Notes: generated from the sequence alone by a model not told the origin. A stretch of 50,604 bases of DNA from Crocinitomicaceae bacterium (GCA_030727405.1 JANRBR010000029.1:1-50604); one strand, 5' to 3'; positions 25,116-34,369 are shown, counted from the stretch's first letter. A program made the numbers and translations.

Positions 25116-25988
25116 ATGGCAGAATATAAAATTAAAGACATCGAAATCCTAACTGGGATAAAAGCACATACGATCCGTATTTGGGAAAAACGTTATGGCA
25201 TCCTTATTCCAGAACGTACAGACACTCAAATTCGGACCTATACCGATCAAGACTTATCCTATTTATTGAACATCAGTTTATTAAATAAAAACGGACATAA
25301 GATTTCTCGCATAGCGGATTATAAAAAGGAGGAAATACATCAGCTTGTTTGGGAAATTAAGATGAGCCGAAACATCGATTTCACCGAGGAAAAATTGATT
25401 CTGGCTCTATTGCATTCGGATGAGCAACTTTTTACCGAAACCTTACAAATCGTTATTGATGAAAAAGGATTGGAACGAACCTTTAGTGAGGACTTGATTC
25501 CTTTCTTGGACCGCATTGGAGTGATGTGGTTGGTAAATAGCATTAGTGCCGCTCAAGAACATTTCATCTCCAACCTCATCCGTCAAAAAATCATATCTGC
25601 GATTGACAAACAACCCATTCCATCGGATAAATCACACCCGATCATGTTGTATTTACCAGAGCATGACTGGCATGAAATCGGATTGTTGTTTTATCAATAT
25701 TTGCTTAGAAGCAAAGGATTTCACACGGTTTACTTAGGACAGAGCTTACCTTATGATTCACTTTTGGATTGCATCGAGCGCATCCAGCCCAAAGCAATCA
25801 TTAGTAGTTGGTTGACTGCCATTGATAAGCCTTTCCTTTTGACGTATTTCAAACAATTAAAACAAGATGCTCCAAACGCGCAACTGTTTGCTGGTGGAGC
25901 ACAAATTAACTTGCATTCCCTTGATTTAAAAAGGTATGTGACTGAAATTAAAAACTCAGAATCCCTTTTGTCTCATTTCGTTAAATAA
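25116..25988 (+). CDS. MerR family regulator with B12-binding domain (CarH-like)
   Basis: This 290-residue protein has a MerR DNA-binding domain (about 4-72: IKDIEILTGIKAHTIRIWEK, RYGILIPERTDTQIRTYTDQ), a helical four-helix cap (about 85-165) and a Rossmann cobalamin-binding domain (about 172-285). The cap carries W138-x9-E148-H149, the adenosylcobalamin pocket motif of the light sensor CarH. The second domain carries D184-W-H186-E-I-G189, the DxHxxG motif whose histidine ligates cobalt. It could thus repress genes in the dark and release DNA on light. The residue after W138 is Leu; in Thermus CarH it is His132, which binds cobalt after illumination. Carotenoid genes, the usual partners, are not nearby. 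The 3' end overlaps leuS by 8 bp. Confidence 0.85.
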   Translation: MAEYKIKDIEILTGIKAHTIRIWEKRYGILIPERTDTQIRTYTDQDLSYLLNISLLNKNGHKISRIADYKKEEIHQLVWEIKMSRNIDFTEEKLILALLHSDEQLFTETLQIVIDEKGLERTFSEDLIPFLDRIGVMWLVNSISAAQEHFISNLIRQKIISAIDKQPIPSDKSHPIMLYLPEHDWHEIGLLFYQYLLRSKGFHTVYLGQSLPYDSLLDCIERIQPKAIISSWLTAIDKPFLLTYFKQLKQDAPNAQLFAGGAQINLHSLDLKRYVTEIKNSESLLSHFVK

Positions 25989-28758
25989 CGAAATTCACAA
26001 TTCTTCCAGGAACAATAATCGTTTTCTTAGGCGTTTTTCCTTCTAAGTATTTTTGTGCTTCCGGCATATTCAAAATGTGTGCTTCAATTTCCTTGGAAGA
26101 TAGTTCCACACTTAGACTTACTTTAAACCGAAGCTTTCCATTGAATGAAACCGGGTATTCAAAATCAGATTCTTTTAAATACTCTTCCTCAAATACTGGA
26201 TATGTTTGATCGAATATACTGGAGTCATCCTCCTTTAATTTTGACCAAATTTCGTCTGTGATGTGGGGTGCGTATGGGGACATTAAAATACTCAATTGCG
26301 TAAGTACTTCGCGGTTATTGCATTTTTGATCCGTTAATTCATTGACGCAAATCATGAACGACGAAACGCCCGTGTTAAATGAATAGCGGTCTAAGTCATC
26401 TCTGAGTCGTTTGATGGTCTTATGCAAAGACTTCATTGCCTCTTTTGATGCTTCGCCTTCACTCACCTCGAATGAACCATTTTGGTGAAAAAGACGCCAG
26501 TATTTTTTCAAAAAGCCATGCACGCCTGTAATTCCTTTCGTATCCCACGGTTTGCTCTGCTCGAGTGGACCCAAGAACATTTCATACATGCGCAAGGTGT
26601 CTGCTCCGTATTTATCGCATAAATCATCCGGAGTTACAACGTTATACCAGCGTTTCGACATTTTGTCTACTTCCCTTTTAACGATGATTTTTCCTTGTTC
26701 GTTTGTGACAAACGACATGTGCTCAAACTGTGGTTGCCATTTGCGCAGTCCATCTAAGTCAATGCTTTCATCGTCTTGAATTAAATCAATTAAAATGCGC
26801 ACTTCTCTATAGTTTGATAGGTCATTTGCGATCATGTCATATGAGTGCATTTTTCCATCTGCATCTAAGAAAGCAAGCGCAGATTTTCCTAAGATCATCC
26901 CTTGATTGATCAATTTTTCGAAGGGCTCATCAAAGGGGATGTAACCTTGATCGTACAAGAATTTGGTCCAGAATCTGGAATATAATAAGTGTCCCGTTGC
27001 ATGTTCAGATCCACCAATGTACAAGTCCACATTTTTCCAATATTCCACTTTTTCTTTACTGACGAATTCTTGTTCATTTTTTGGATCCATGTAACGCAAG
27101 AAATACCAAGAACTACCTGCCCATCCTGGCATGGTATTGTACTCCATGCGGTCGCCTTGGAAATGATTCCACGCTTCTTTATTTGCGCGTGCTAACGGTG
27201 GTTCACCGTCCTCGGTTGGCAAGTATTTATCAACTTCAGGAAGTTCGATTGGCAATAAATCATCCGATATTAATGATGGGATCTCATTTGTATAAGAAAC
27301 AGGGAATGGTTCTCCCCAATAGCGTTGCCTAGAGAAAACAGCATCACGTAATCGGAAATTGGTTTTTCCTTTTCCAATTCCTTTTCCTTCTATGGCTTCA
27401 ATGGCTTTTTTCATCGCTGCTTTGGCCTCGAGTCCATTCAAAAAGTCCGAATGAACAATGTGTGCATCTTTCTCTGTATATGCTTGTTCGCTGATGTCGG
27501 TATCAGCAAATATGTTTTTGATTTCCAATCCAAAATGCTTGGCAAAATCGTAATCGCGTTGATCTCCACAAGGAACGGCCATCACGGCTCCTGTTCCGTA
27601 GGATGCTAATACATAGTCACCAATCCAAATGGGAATGCGTTCTCCTGTAAATGGATGAATGGCGTATGCTCCTAGTGCTTGACCAGTGATGTTTTTCACA
27701 TCTGCTTGACGGTCACGTTCGGATTTTAAGCCTGCTTCTTTTTGGTATTGTTCTACCGCCGATTTGCATTCCGCGCTCACCAATTGATTCACTAATGGGT
27801 GTTCAGGCGCTAAAACCATGAAAGAAACACCAAAAATGGTATCTGGACGTGTCGTAAACACCTCGATGGTTTCGCTTGAATTTTCAATGGCAAACGTGAC
27901 ACTTGCACCTTGAGATTTTCCAATCCAGTTTCGTTGCTGTTCTTTAATGGAATCAGACCAATCGATTCGATCAAGTCCTTCTAAAAGTCTTTCCGCATAT
28001 GCTTTGATGCGCATGGACCATTGTCTCATGCGTTTTTGCTCTACGGGATGTCCGCCACGTTCCGAAACACCATTGACAATTTCATCATTTGCGAGAACAG
28101 TACCAAGTGCTGGACACCAATTCACCCAACTTTCAGCTAGGTAAGCAAGACGGTATGCTTGAATGATCTCTTCTTTTTGTTGCGCAGTAAATCCGGACCA
28201 ATCATTCGAAGAGAATTGTCCTTCGTAATCTGTGACAGCCTGAATGTTTACATTTCCTTCCGTTTCAAATTGATGAATCAATTGAGAAATACGTTCGGCT
28301 TTATTTGTTTTTAAGTCGTAATAACAATCGAATAATTGTTTGAAGATCCATTGTGTCCACTTATAGTATTCAGGAGCGGATGTTCGTACCTCACGAGACC
28401 AGTCAAAACTAAATCCAATTTGATCTAATTGTTGGCGGTAACGCGCAATGTTTTCTTCGGTTGTAATAGCAGGATGTTGTCCCGTTTGAATGGCGTATTG
28501 TTCTGCAGGAAGGCCAAAGGAATCGTAGCCCATGGGATGCAATACATTAAACCCTTGAAGTCGTTTATAACGAGCGTAGATATCGGATGCGATGTATCCA
28601 AGTGGATGACCCACGTGAAGTCCAGCACCAGATGGATAAGGAAACATGTCTAAGACATAATACTTTGGCTTGGAAGCATCTTCCTTTACGTGATACGTGC
28701 CACGTTCTTGCCAATTCTTACGCCATTTACTCTCTAGATTTCTAAAATCGTATTCCAT
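25981..28758 (-). CDS. leuS: Leucine--tRNA ligase
   Basis: This class I aminoacyl-tRNA synthetase charges tRNA-Leu in the cytosol. The HIGH-type motif is PSGAGLHVGHPLGYIASD and the KMSKS-type motif is VDKMSKRWYNVVTPDD. The editing domain (TTRPDTIFGVSFMVLAPEHP, later GTGAVMAVPCGDQRDYDFA) is complete. I chose the ATG at 28758 (MEYDFRNLESKW), giving 925 residues. A longer frame would begin with TTG at 28779, but that TTG is part of the -7 promoter box TATCTTTG and homologues usually begin MEYN or MEYD. It lies at the end of a chain of envelope genes but probably also has its own promoter. Its end overlaps the convergent MerR gene. Confidence 0.96.
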   Translation of the reverse strand: MEYDFRNLESKWRKNWQERGTYHVKEDASKPKYYVLDMFPYPSGAGLHVGHPLGYIASDIYARYKRLQGFNVLHPMGYDSFGLPAEQYAIQTGQHPAITTEENIARYRQQLDQIGFSFDWSREVRTSAPEYYKWTQWIFKQLFDCYYDLKTNKAERISQLIHQFETEGNVNIQAVTDYEGQFSSNDWSGFTAQQKEEIIQAYRLAYLAESWVNWCPALGTVLANDEIVNGVSERGGHPVEQKRMRQWSMRIKAYAERLLEGLDRIDWSDSIKEQQRNWIGKSQGASVTFAIENSSETIEVFTTRPDTIFGVSFMVLAPEHPLVNQLVSAECKSAVEQYQKEAGLKSERDRQADVKNITGQALGAYAIHPFTGERIPIWIGDYVLASYGTGAVMAVPCGDQRDYDFAKHFGLEIKNIFADTDISEQAYTEKDAHIVHSDFLNGLEAKAAMKKAIEAIEGKGIGKGKTNFRLRDAVFSRQRYWGEPFPVSYTNEIPSLISDDLLPIELPEVDKYLPTEDGEPPLARANKEAWNHFQGDRMEYNTMPGWAGSSWYFLRYMDPKNEQEFVSKEKVEYWKNVDLYIGGSEHATGHLLYSRFWTKFLYDQGYIPFDEPFEKLINQGMILGKSALAFLDADGKMHSYDMIANDLSNYREVRILIDLIQDDESIDLDGLRKWQPQFEHMSFVTNEQGKIIVKREVDKMSKRWYNVVTPDDLCDKYGADTLRMYEMFLGPLEQSKPWDTKGITGVHGFLKKYWRLFHQNGSFEVSEGEASKEAMKSLHKTIKRLRDDLDRYSFNTGVSSFMICVNELTDQKCNNREVLTQLSILMSPYAPHITDEIWSKLKEDDSSIFDQTYPVFEEEYLKESDFEYPVSFNGKLRFKVSLSVELSSKEIEAHILNMPEAQKYLEGKTPKKTIIVPGRIVNFVI

Positions 28759-28776
28759 ATCCTTGTTTTCGAAGGA

Positions 28777-28784
28777 CAAAGATA
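28777..28784 (-). promoter_or_regulatory. leuS -7 box
   Basis: The minus strand reads TATCTTTG, an exact match to TAnnTTTG, 18 bases before the ATG at 28758. No TTTG at the -33 distance was found. Its presence argues against the upstream TTG at 28777-28779 as the leuS start codon. Confidence 0.45.
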
Positions 28785-28810
28785 AAAAGGATTCAAGAGT
28801 TTACCTTATT

Positions 28811-29530
28811 CTAACCAAGTAAATGAAGCAGGCCGATAACGAAAAGGATGAAATCGAAATATCGGTGATTAATTTTTGGGCTTTTTTTCAAGTAAATGAA
28901 ATAAATCAACGGAGCGATTGTGAGGAAAATGGAAAGTATTTTGATGTCCAATCTTGCACTAATAAGGTCAATCCTACTGGATAGTGCCAAATAACTGAAC
29001 AACCAGAGGGAAATAAGTATTTCCGTTTCAGATTTCGTCAGGTACAATGGTATTGTTTTAATGTGGCCTTCATCCACTTCCCTATCCTCCAAATCTTCCA
29101 CTATTGCTAGGACTAAGAAAAGAAGGATGTGTGAAAAATCTTGATTCGGAATATGGCCGTACAAGGCAAACTTTGGAATCCCAATTCCCAAAGCAAACCA
29201 ACATAAGGAAATGAACACAGGTTTTAGAAAGGGGATTTTCCGCCATTTGATGCCTTTTTCATATGTTATCACAAGTAAACCTAGGCAAAGATACGCGGTA
29301 AAAGCCCACGAAAAAGGCGAGAGTAAGTAGGCATAAATCAGACTTATCGCTCCTCCGAGAGCGAGGTAAATCCAATGATTTTGTCGTTCATACAACCATT
29401 GGTATGCTGTAAAAATAGACAAACTGAATAATGCGGCAAATTGCCAATTTGAGGTGCTTAAGATTCCCAACGAAAAGATAAAAGCAAAAGACGCTAGTAA
29501 AATATTGGTATAGAAAGCTTTGGAGATCAT
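28811..29530 (-). CDS. UbiA-like integral membrane protein
   Basis: This 239-residue protein has about seven or eight membrane helices. A loop in the middle, VEDLEDREVDEGHIKTIPLY, resembles the second aspartate motif of UbiA prenyltransferases (DxxxDxxxD followed by a G-x-KT-x-P pattern). The first aspartate motif (NDxxDxxxD) that should lie between helices 2 and 3 is absent; the equivalent region reads TAYQWLYERQNHW. I therefore call it UbiA-like only. It may be a divergent polyprenyl or lipid-head group enzyme, or an inactive relative. Its start overlaps the GT9 stop by 4 bp, placing it in an operon with two glycosyltransferases, so a job in envelope lipid or glycan synthesis is plausible. 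Confidence 0.55.
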   Translation of the reverse strand: MISKAFYTNILLASFAFIFSLGILSTSNWQFAALFSLSIFTAYQWLYERQNHWIYLALGGAISLIYAYLLSPFSWAFTAYLCLGLLVITYEKGIKWRKIPFLKPVFISLCWFALGIGIPKFALYGHIPNQDFSHILLFLVLAIVEDLEDREVDEGHIKTIPLYLTKSETEILISLWLFSYLALSSRIDLISARLDIKILSIFLTIAPLIYFIYLKKSPKINHRYFDFILFVIGLLHLLG

Positions 29531-30501
29531 CCCAATTGATTCATTAGGGATTCAACAGTAATGTTTTCGATGCAACGACAGTCCAATCCTTTTTTACAGG
29601 ATTCACATTCTTGGTTAAAAACGATGAAATCCGCATTTGGTCCAATAGCGCGCCAGCGTCCTGGGTCAATTGGTCGTCTCATCGAAAACAATCCGATGGC
29701 ATGAATGCCTGAAAGTCCAGCGATGTGGTATGGACCGGTTGAACAGGCAACCAATGCATTAGATTTGGATATAAAAGCAATTAATTGCTCCAAGGTCAAT
29801 CTACCTGTTGTATCGATGATGCGCTCGTGTAAGGGGATTAAGGTACGAAACAACAATCCTTCTTGTTCTGTTCCTGTAAAGCAAACTGTTTTACCCGATT
29901 CCGCGAGTTTGGAAGACAATTCCATGTATTTTTCAATGGGCCATTCTAAGGCGCTTCCTTTCGATTTCGGATGCAAGATGATTGTGTTTTCACTTGATTG
30001 TGGTAACCATGTGGGCAGAACCGTTGATTTGGATTGAAATTGAACAAGGTGTTGAATTTCTTCAAAAGACGGGATTTCTGTAATTCCCAAGGGGCCCAAC
30101 AAATGAAAATTCAATTGCGACTCATGCAAGGGCGACTTTTTACGCGTAAAATTAGGACGTTCGTTGCAGGTAAACAGGTGAAAAACGCGATGTGATGTTC
30201 CAATACGCATGGGGATTCTAGCTTTTTTCGCTAAAAACGCCAGTTTTTTATTCGGAAAAACATGAATCATGCAATCAGCTTTCAATTGCTCCATTTGAAA
30301 GGCTAAGGGTTGATTGAATAATTCATCAATGTCCCAAAAGGCGTCTACAGCTGGAAAGCATTCTACTACTGCCCGGGTGTAATTCTTCCCAATAAAAATG
30401 AGTTCGACCGTTGGAAATTTGTTCCGTAGTGCTTGACACATAGGAAGCGTCAAAGAAACGTCTCCAATACTATCCGTGCGAGAAATCAATATTCGCTTCA
30501 T
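29527..30501 (-). CDS. Glycosyltransferase family 9 (heptosyltransferase-like)
   Basis: This 324-residue cytosolic enzyme belongs to family GT9, which transfers ADP-heptose or related sugars to the lipopolysaccharide core. The N-terminal Rossmann half starts ILISRTDSIGDVSLTLPM with the family's D-x-I-G-D loop. The C-terminal nucleotide-binding half has VCFTGTEQEG and STGPYHIAGLSGIHAIGLF, the typical (S/T)GPxHxA signature. A cysteine-rich end (CESCKKGLDCRC) is present in many GT9 enzymes. It overlaps the upstream GT2 stop and the downstream UbiA-like start by 4 bp each. The exact sugar cannot be told from sequence. Confidence 0.88.
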   Translation of the reverse strand: MKRILISRTDSIGDVSLTLPMCQALRNKFPTVELIFIGKNYTRAVVECFPAVDAFWDIDELFNQPLAFQMEQLKADCMIHVFPNKKLAFLAKKARIPMRIGTSHRVFHLFTCNERPNFTRKKSPLHESQLNFHLLGPLGITEIPSFEEIQHLVQFQSKSTVLPTWLPQSSENTIILHPKSKGSALEWPIEKYMELSSKLAESGKTVCFTGTEQEGLLFRTLIPLHERIIDTTGRLTLEQLIAFISKSNALVACSTGPYHIAGLSGIHAIGLFSMRRPIDPGRWRAIGPNADFIVFNQECESCKKGLDCRCIENITVESLMNQLG

Positions 30502-31253
30502 TTTGACTTGGCATTTAAGGACCTTAAAGTTTGATACTTCACATAGGTTGCGTACGCACTTCGAATGGAAATTAACAAGCCCGTTTTCCCATCTAAAATG
30601 CCCAATTTAATCCAAAAACTTTTCACGAATTGATTACATACCTTTAGGTATAACATGAAAATGGAACAACTTTTTCCTTGCTGAAATAATTCATTTGCAG
30701 CAATTTTTCCGAAATAATCAATCTGTTTGAAATGATCTTCCTTTGTATAATAAGAATAGTGAAGCAAGTCTCCATTTAAGGTTTCAACTTTTCCCGGCTC
30801 TTTTAATTCCAAGCGATCATGGGGATTGACGCCTGTCCAATGCGCTCGATCTTTCATGACCAATCGTGTTTTGGTATCTGGATACCAGCCACAATGTTTC
30901 ACCCAATGACCACAATAATTCGTCAAGCGGTTAAAAGCATAAGCTTGTGCACTTGGATTGAGCTTTAAATTCAAAATAGATTCTGAAAGTTCATCCGTTA
31001 ATGCTTCGTCGGCGTCCAAAGAAAGTACCCAATCAGTGTCAGCTAATTTTAATGCGCGGTTTTTTTGTTGAATGTGTCCGTCGAACGCGTGTTGTATAAA
31101 AGTAACGTTATGCATACGGCATATCTCTTCTGTTCGATCTGTTGAAAAGGAATCAAGAACAATGATTTTACCACATACCTTTTTTAGCGATTGAATGCAG
31201 CGCTCTATGTTACGTTCTTCATTAAAGGTGATGATGACTCCAGTTATATTCAT
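30498..31253 (-). CDS. Glycosyltransferase family 2 (WaaE/KdtX-like)
   Basis: This 251-residue enzyme has the GT-A fold of family 2. It shows ITGVIITFNEERNIERCI at the start, IIVLDSFSTDRTEEICRM, the metal-binding acidic motif SLDADEALTDEL (DxD), and the region HCGWYPDTKTRLVMKDRA, which marks the WaaE/KdtX subgroup that glucosylates the LPS inner core. A hydrophobic segment near 195-215 (SCSIFMLYLKVCNQFVKSF) may touch the membrane. It overlaps the GT9 start by 4 bp and follows the lytic transglycosylase by 23 bp, so it is part of an envelope operon. The acceptor is unknown. Confidence 0.87.
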   Translation of the reverse strand: MNITGVIITFNEERNIERCIQSLKKVCGKIIVLDSFSTDRTEEICRMHNVTFIQHAFDGHIQQKNRALKLADTDWVLSLDADEALTDELSESILNLKLNPSAQAYAFNRLTNYCGHWVKHCGWYPDTKTRLVMKDRAHWTGVNPHDRLELKEPGKVETLNGDLLHYSYYTKEDHFKQIDYFGKIAANELFQQGKSCSIFMLYLKVCNQFVKSFWIKLGILDGKTGLLISIRSAYATYVKYQTLRSLNAKSK

Positions 31254-31276
31254 AGCACAAAGGGATTCGTAGTAAT

Positions 31277-32734
31277 TTACTTTATGCGAATGCGTTGTCC
31301 GACAACTATGTTGTTAATTTTTATCCCTGGGTTTAGGTTTTTCAACTGGGTTTGAGTGAGGTTATTTCGTTGCGCAATTTTACTAAACGTATCACCCGAT
31401 TTCACTGTATAATATTTTTTTGCGGGTGGATTCGGTTTTGGAGGGGTAGGTGTCACCGTTTTATTGCTGTAGACTTTCAATTTTTGACCCACATAAATAT
31501 TTGTTGTTTGCAAGGCATTCCATTCCATCATTTGCTCAATCGACACCCCATATAGAACGGCAATATTTTTCAAATTTTCGCCCGATTTTACCTTGTGGTA
31601 TTGAAGGTTTTCCTGGTTTACTTTTGGTTTAATGTTATCCACAACAACATTGTTGGGCGTAGTCACTTTGGGGCCGAAAATAGATTTTTCAAGGCTGTAT
31701 AAAGAATCTTCCAAACTCACAAGTAAGTTAATTTTGTCCATTGGTCCAGTCAGGCAACGAGCAGGTTTCATTTTAGGGATGAACGCTGTTTTATAAATCG
31801 GATTCAATTCTTTAATTTCATTTATGTCCCAGGAAGCCAACGTTGCGATCGTACTCATATGAACGCCATCCTTCATGCACATCGTGTCTAGTTGTGCATT
31901 ATGAATTTTCGCTTCCATAGGAATAATATTGTGTTCGGCATGGTAAGTTATTAAGTAAGCTGCCGCAATGAAATTTGGGACATATCCTTGTGTCTCTTGA
32001 GGCAGAAAAGGGCGTACTTCCCAATACGTTTTCTTTCCACCAGAACGTTTTATGGCATGATTCACATTCCCTGGTCCTGCGTTGTAGGCCGCCAAGGCTA
32101 AATTCCAATCACCATAAATTCCGTAAAGCTGTTTTAGGTATCTACAAGCTGCGTCGGTTGCCTTTTCTGGGTCCATGCGCTCATCGATGTAGGAATTTTC
32201 TTCCAGTCCAAAGTAAAGGCCCGTTTTGTACATGAATTGCCATAATCCGAGCGCACCAGCGCGTGATTTCACTTGAGGTCTCAAGCCACTTTCAATCACC
32301 GATAAATAACGCAATTCTTGAGGCAATCCATACTCCGCCAATTTTTCACCAAAAAGATCGAAATACAAGGCAGATCGACCCATCACCACGCGGATAAAAC
32401 CACGGCGTTGTGCTGCAAAGAATTTGATGGTCGATAAAGTTGCTGCATTGCAATCCATGTGAAATGGACTTTTTTTACTCATTTCCTCCAGGCGTTGGCA
32501 ATAAACTTCATCCGTAAAGGTAGGAACCTGATTGGGCTCATAATTCATCAGACTCACCAATGAATCATAATTGATTTGATTGGCATAGTCGGCATAAAAC
32601 ATCTGAAGGCTTTGTTGTACCGTATTAAAAAAAGGATCAGCATTCAATGTATCTGAAGGGCGTACAAGGTGTGCTGGTTTTTGACCATAGACAAGTCCAG
32701 AAAGCATCAAGATGGCAAAAACAAAACCTTTCAT
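31277..32734 (-). CDS. Lytic transglycosylase with two LysM domains (MltD-like)
   Basis: This 485-residue exported enzyme cleaves peptidoglycan glycan strands to 1,6-anhydro products. After the signal peptide (to about 17) and a helical lead, the SLT domain (about 135-260) shows the catalytic glutamate in YLSVIESGLRPQVKS, then RAGALGLWQFMYKTG and AAYNAGPGNVNHAI. Two LysM modules for glycan binding close the protein: YHKVKSGENLKNIAVLYG (about 380-425) and YYTVKSGDTFSKIAQRNN (about 440-485), separated by a proline-rich linker. Its start overlaps the gatA stop in ATGA. The layout corresponds to MltD of E. coli, though that enzyme is a lipoprotein and no lipobox is seen here. Confidence 0.92.
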   Translation of the reverse strand: MKGFVFAILMLSGLVYGQKPAHLVRPSDTLNADPFFNTVQQSLQMFYADYANQINYDSLVSLMNYEPNQVPTFTDEVYCQRLEEMSKKSPFHMDCNAATLSTIKFFAAQRRGFIRVVMGRSALYFDLFGEKLAEYGLPQELRYLSVIESGLRPQVKSRAGALGLWQFMYKTGLYFGLEENSYIDERMDPEKATDAACRYLKQLYGIYGDWNLALAAYNAGPGNVNHAIKRSGGKKTYWEVRPFLPQETQGYVPNFIAAAYLITYHAEHNIIPMEAKIHNAQLDTMCMKDGVHMSTIATLASWDINEIKELNPIYKTAFIPKMKPARCLTGPMDKINLLVSLEDSLYSLEKSIFGPKVTTPNNVVVDNIKPKVNQENLQYHKVKSGENLKNIAVLYGVSIEQMMEWNALQTTNIYVGQKLKVYSNKTVTPTPPKPNPPAKKYYTVKSGDTFSKIAQRNNLTQTQLKNLNPGIKINNIVVGQRIRIK

Positions 32735-34137
32735 ATCAATTCCTCCAATTTTTTAACCCCGTGAAACAACAAATCTTCTTGGAAACAATCCGCCATTAAT
32801 TGAATGCCATATGGCAATCCGTTCGAATGCACTCGAAAAGGAATGCTAATTGCCGGATTACCGGTTAAATTTGAATGAACCGTAAAAATATCTTGAAGGT
32901 ACATTTGTATTGGATCTTTAACCGCGTTCTTTTCAAAAGCCGTGCCAGGAGTCGTCGGTAGAAGAAGTAAATCTAAATTTTGGAAAAATTCATCCGTGCG
33001 GTTCTTCAGTACCCTTCTCACTTTTTGTCCTTGGGTGTAATATGCGTCGTAATAACCATGAGATAACACGAATGTTCCCGTCATGATGCGTCTTTTAACT
33101 TCTGGACCAAATCCTTCGGTGCGTGATTTAACATAGGTTTGCTCCACCCCTTTTGCTTCTTGACTTCGGTAACCATAATGTACCCCGTCAAAACGAGCTA
33201 AATTGGAAGATGCTTCTGCAGTTGTTAATACGTAATAAGTTGGAACCATGTAATCCATGAATGGAAAACTGACTTCCGTGATTTCATGACCAGCATCTTT
33301 TAGCTTTTCAATGATTTCATTCAAATGCGCTTTTACTTCTGGATCTAATCCTTCGTGATGTATGCACTCACTGATGAGTCCGATTTTCAACTTTTCCGGG
33401 AAATCCTTTTTTTCGTTTTTAACTGAATGGGAGGATGTCGTTGCATCCATTTCATCTTCACCTGCGCTAAGTTCATATATCAATTGTGCGTCAACGGCAG
33501 TATTCGTAAAAGTTCCAATTTGATCAAAGGATGAAGCGTAAGCAATTAATCCATAACGGCTCATTCTTCCGTAAGTAGGTTTTAAACCGTAGGTTCCAGT
33601 CCATGAAGCGGGTTGACGAACGGATCCGCCTGTATCGCTTCCTAAGGTGATGGTGCATAAATTTGCACTGGCAGCGACAGCACTACCTCCAGATGATCCA
33701 CCGGGAACATGATTGGCTTTCCAATTGTTTTCCACTGAACCAAATGCGGAAGTCTCATTAGAACTTCCCATTGCGAATTCATCGCAATTCAATCGACCAA
33801 TCACTATTGCATCTTCATCCAACAAACGTTGTAAAACAGTTGATGTGTACAAAGAAGTAAAGCCTTCTAAGATTTTAGATGAGGCAGATACTTGGTGGTT
33901 TTGATAACAAATATTGTCTTTGATTCCAATGACGACACCCGCTAATTTGCCAGCGGAGCCATTTTTTATTTTTTGATCGACTATGCGTGCGTTTTCAAGA
34001 ACAGAATCGGTAAATACTTCTAAAAATGCATTTAGGTGCTTGTGTTCTTCAATACGTTGTAGGTATTTTTCAGTTATTTCCAATACAGAAACACCTGAAA
34101 GCACTGCTTTCTGAACATCGTCGATTGTACGGTACAT
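32731..34137 (-). CDS. gatA: Asp/Glu-tRNA amidotransferase subunit A
   Basis: GatA is the glutaminase/amidase subunit that supplies ammonia to convert Glu-tRNA(Gln) or Asp-tRNA(Asn) to the amidated forms. The amidase signature is complete: catalytic lysine in GVVIGIKDNICY, the GGSSGGSAVAASANLC block with the two serines, and SDTGGSVRQPASWTGTYGLK. The C-terminal part (NLTGNPAISIPF) is also typical. The length of 468 is slightly below the usual 480. It starts 7 bp after tatA and overlaps the lytic transglycosylase by 4 bp; gatB and gatC are not in this window, which is common in Bacteroidota. Confidence 0.95.
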   Translation of the reverse strand: MYRTIDDVQKAVLSGVSVLEITEKYLQRIEEHKHLNAFLEVFTDSVLENARIVDQKIKNGSAGKLAGVVIGIKDNICYQNHQVSASSKILEGFTSLYTSTVLQRLLDEDAIVIGRLNCDEFAMGSSNETSAFGSVENNWKANHVPGGSSGGSAVAASANLCTITLGSDTGGSVRQPASWTGTYGLKPTYGRMSRYGLIAYASSFDQIGTFTNTAVDAQLIYELSAGEDEMDATTSSHSVKNEKKDFPEKLKIGLISECIHHEGLDPEVKAHLNEIIEKLKDAGHEITEVSFPFMDYMVPTYYVLTTAEASSNLARFDGVHYGYRSQEAKGVEQTYVKSRTEGFGPEVKRRIMTGTFVLSHGYYDAYYTQGQKVRRVLKNRTDEFFQNLDLLLLPTTPGTAFEKNAVKDPIQMYLQDIFTVHSNLTGNPAISIPFRVHSNGLPYGIQLMADCFQEDLLFHGVKKLEELI

Positions 34138-34144
34138 GGGAATC

Positions 34145-34336
34145 TTATTTATCGTCCGCTTTTACCTCAGTAGAGGAAGTAGAACTTGATTCTTCTGTTT
34201 CTCCTTTGGAGGCATCCTTGAATTCTTTTACGCCTTTTCCAAGTCCACGCATTAATTCAGGAATTTTCTTACCACCAAAAAACAATAAGATGATAATTAA
34301 TATAAGAATGATTTCTGTTGGTCCTAACTTGCCCAT
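34145..34336 (-). CDS. tatA: Twin-arginine translocase subunit TatA/TatE
   Basis: This 63-residue protein is the pore-forming TatA-type subunit of the Tat system. One N-terminal membrane helix ([19 protein letters not shown]) is followed by the conserved hinge [20 protein letters not shown], an amphipathic helix, and a short acidic tail rich in serine and threonine. The family glycine-proline pattern at the start (GPTEI) is visible. TatC is not in the window. A Tat-type substrate, ActB, is encoded about 10 kb away. The 73-bp gap to infB carries a -7 box, so it may have its own promoter in addition to readthrough. Confidence 0.93.
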   Translation of the reverse strand: MGKLGPTEIILILIIILLFFGGKKIPELMRGLGKGVKEFKDASKGETEESSSTSSTEVKADDK

Positions 34337-34361
34337 AAGATTTCTTTTATTGGATGAACTA

Positions 34362-34369
34362 CAAAACTA
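34362..34369 (-). promoter_or_regulatory. Candidate -7 box for tatA-gatA
   Basis: The minus strand reads TAGTTTTG, an exact TAnnTTTG match, about 25 bases before the tatA ATG. No convincing -33 box is present. No terminator with a T-run was found after infB, so this would be an internal promoter. Confidence 0.4.
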
